DNA of 64,000 nt, from the NCBI GenBank assembly GCA_021613335.1, contig JAJTWR010000356.1:617501-681500 (forward strand), given 5' to 3'. Source of the DNA: Whitmania pigra (taxonomy: Eukaryota > Annelida > Clitellata > Hirudinida > Haemopidae). The first letter of the stretch is position 1. Every line of letters begins with the position of its first letter. The notes under the pieces were generated by a model. That model ran no database searches. It had not been told where the DNA came from and saw nothing but the letters and a program-made list of their open reading frames with translations. Below, piece by piece: positions 61,871 through 64,000 of the stretch. Position numbers and translations under genes: made by a program.

Positions 61871-62517
61871 GAAAAATATATAAATTGTCGTTCTTTAAAC
61901 TAACAAAAGAATAGCAATAATTATTTACTTTCCGTTCTGTGTTCACCAGAGATACATTACTTTTTTGTTTCAAAACATCCAGACTGAGCGAGGCTCAAGG
62001 AAATGGAAGTTCCAGTTCTAAATTTGTCTTTTCCAAGTCTGTCTACTTGTTACCTTGGCGACACTGGAAAAGTGGATTGAGATTACAATGTCACAACCAA
62101 TAAGCGGACAATATTTCCGTTTGTTCTTGGAAAAATTCTTATTCTTTCCGTGGAATCAACATTAAATAGAATTAAATTAAATTATAATAAAATAAAACTT
62201 GTACACAAACAATTAAAATAATTATAATGTAATTAATAATTAATAAAATGCAACTATGTATATATATATATATACTATCGAAACAATTCCAAACTTTTAA
62301 GCCGTAATTTTAGAAATGTAAATTGTGACAAATAACTTCAAATTAATCGGAAACACTAATTATTTTTATTCAAATTAAAACAAAGTTATTTTTAAATAAT
62401 TTTGAAATTTATTAAAATAAGCGAAATGGATTTCAACGTACGAGAAAAAGCAGCTTTAAATAATTCCAACATACTTCTACTTAATCCTGTAATTCATAAT
62501 TTTACTGCAACCTTTGC
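61871..62517. other. AT-rich spacer between two microsatellites; no gene seen
   Basis: No coding segment was recognised. It includes a short (TA)n run near 62260. Confidence 0.5.
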
Positions 62518-63755
<1,238 letters not shown>

Positions 63756-63757
63756 CA

Positions 63758-64000
63758 TCGATGGATGGATGGATGGATGGATAGATGAATGGATGGATGA
63801 ATGGATAGATGGGTGAATAAATGGATAGATGGATGGATAGATGGATGGATAGATGGATGGATGGATGGATGAATGGATAGATTGATGGATAGATGTATGA
63901 ATAAATGGATAGATGGATAGATGGATGAATAAATGGATAGATGGATAGATGGATGAATAAATGGATAGGTGGATAGATGGATGAATAGATTGATAGATGG
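63758..64000. repeat. GGAT-derived satellite running off the window
   Basis: GGATGGATGGAT passes into a degenerate higher-order array of GGATAGATGGATGAATAAAT-like 20-bp units. It continues past the window end, so its length is unknown. Confidence 0.92.

Noticed and set aside
61090..61914. 274-aa frame of THSL repeats
   Set aside because: Translation of the CACT microsatellite, with no unique protein sequence or splice context.

Overview
The window is nuclear DNA from an animal. It is AT-rich, its genes are split into many short exons with GT..AG introns, and it is crowded with simple-sequence repeats. The protein families and this repeat-laden style fit a lophotrochozoan; a leech such as Helobdella is my best guess, inferred from style only.

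Eight protein-coding genes can be read by joining exons at splice sites with consistent phase. Left to right: (1) 1362-5070 (+), the 3' part of a SOCS6/7-type suppressor of cytokine signalling (SH2 domain), starting before the window; (2) 7202-10408 (-), a GT10 alpha-1,3-fucosyltransferase, 3 exons, 599 aa; (3) 15419-19582 (+), SAMM50, the mitochondrial outer-membrane beta-barrel assembly pore, 13 exons, 449 aa; (4) 20258-20938 (-), an unrecognised one-exon TPR-like protein with two membrane helices; (5) 21327-31927 (+), a class II phosphoinositide 3-kinase (PIK3C2), 20 exons, about 1917 aa; (6) 33448-37334 (-), the glucose-6-phosphate translocase SLC37A4, 429 aa; (7) 39807-51515 (+), a Dbl/MCF2L-type Rho GEF with CRAL-TRIO, spectrin-like, DH, PH and SH3 regions, 25 exons, about 1432 aa; (8) 52846-54026 (-), the complex I subunit NDUFB6, 4 exons. 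The two flanks (1-1361 and 54027-64000) and 10409-15418 hold no gene I can support.

The genes do not form a pathway. Several serve general cell biology: SAMM50 and NDUFB6 in mitochondria, PIK3C2 and the Rho GEF in membrane and cytoskeletal signalling, SLC37A4 in ER sugar-phosphate transport, and the fucosyltransferase in the Golgi. Genes 4 and 5 are head to head with 388 bp between start codons. Genes 5/6 and 7/8 are convergent.

The most notable observation is in SLC37A4. Two versions of exon 4, each exactly 136 nt, lie in tandem with the same phases and paralogous 46-residue peptides, the hallmarks of mutually exclusive alternative exons. Also notable are a DFG-to-DFA change in the PIK3C2 kinase, a SOCS gene whose box is out of frame, a possible transmembrane tail or 53-nt mini-intron at the end of the Rho GEF, and short inverted-repeat (hAT-like) elements between genes. 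Exon boundaries are read by eye from splice motifs, phase and remembered family features; no alignment or transcript data were available.
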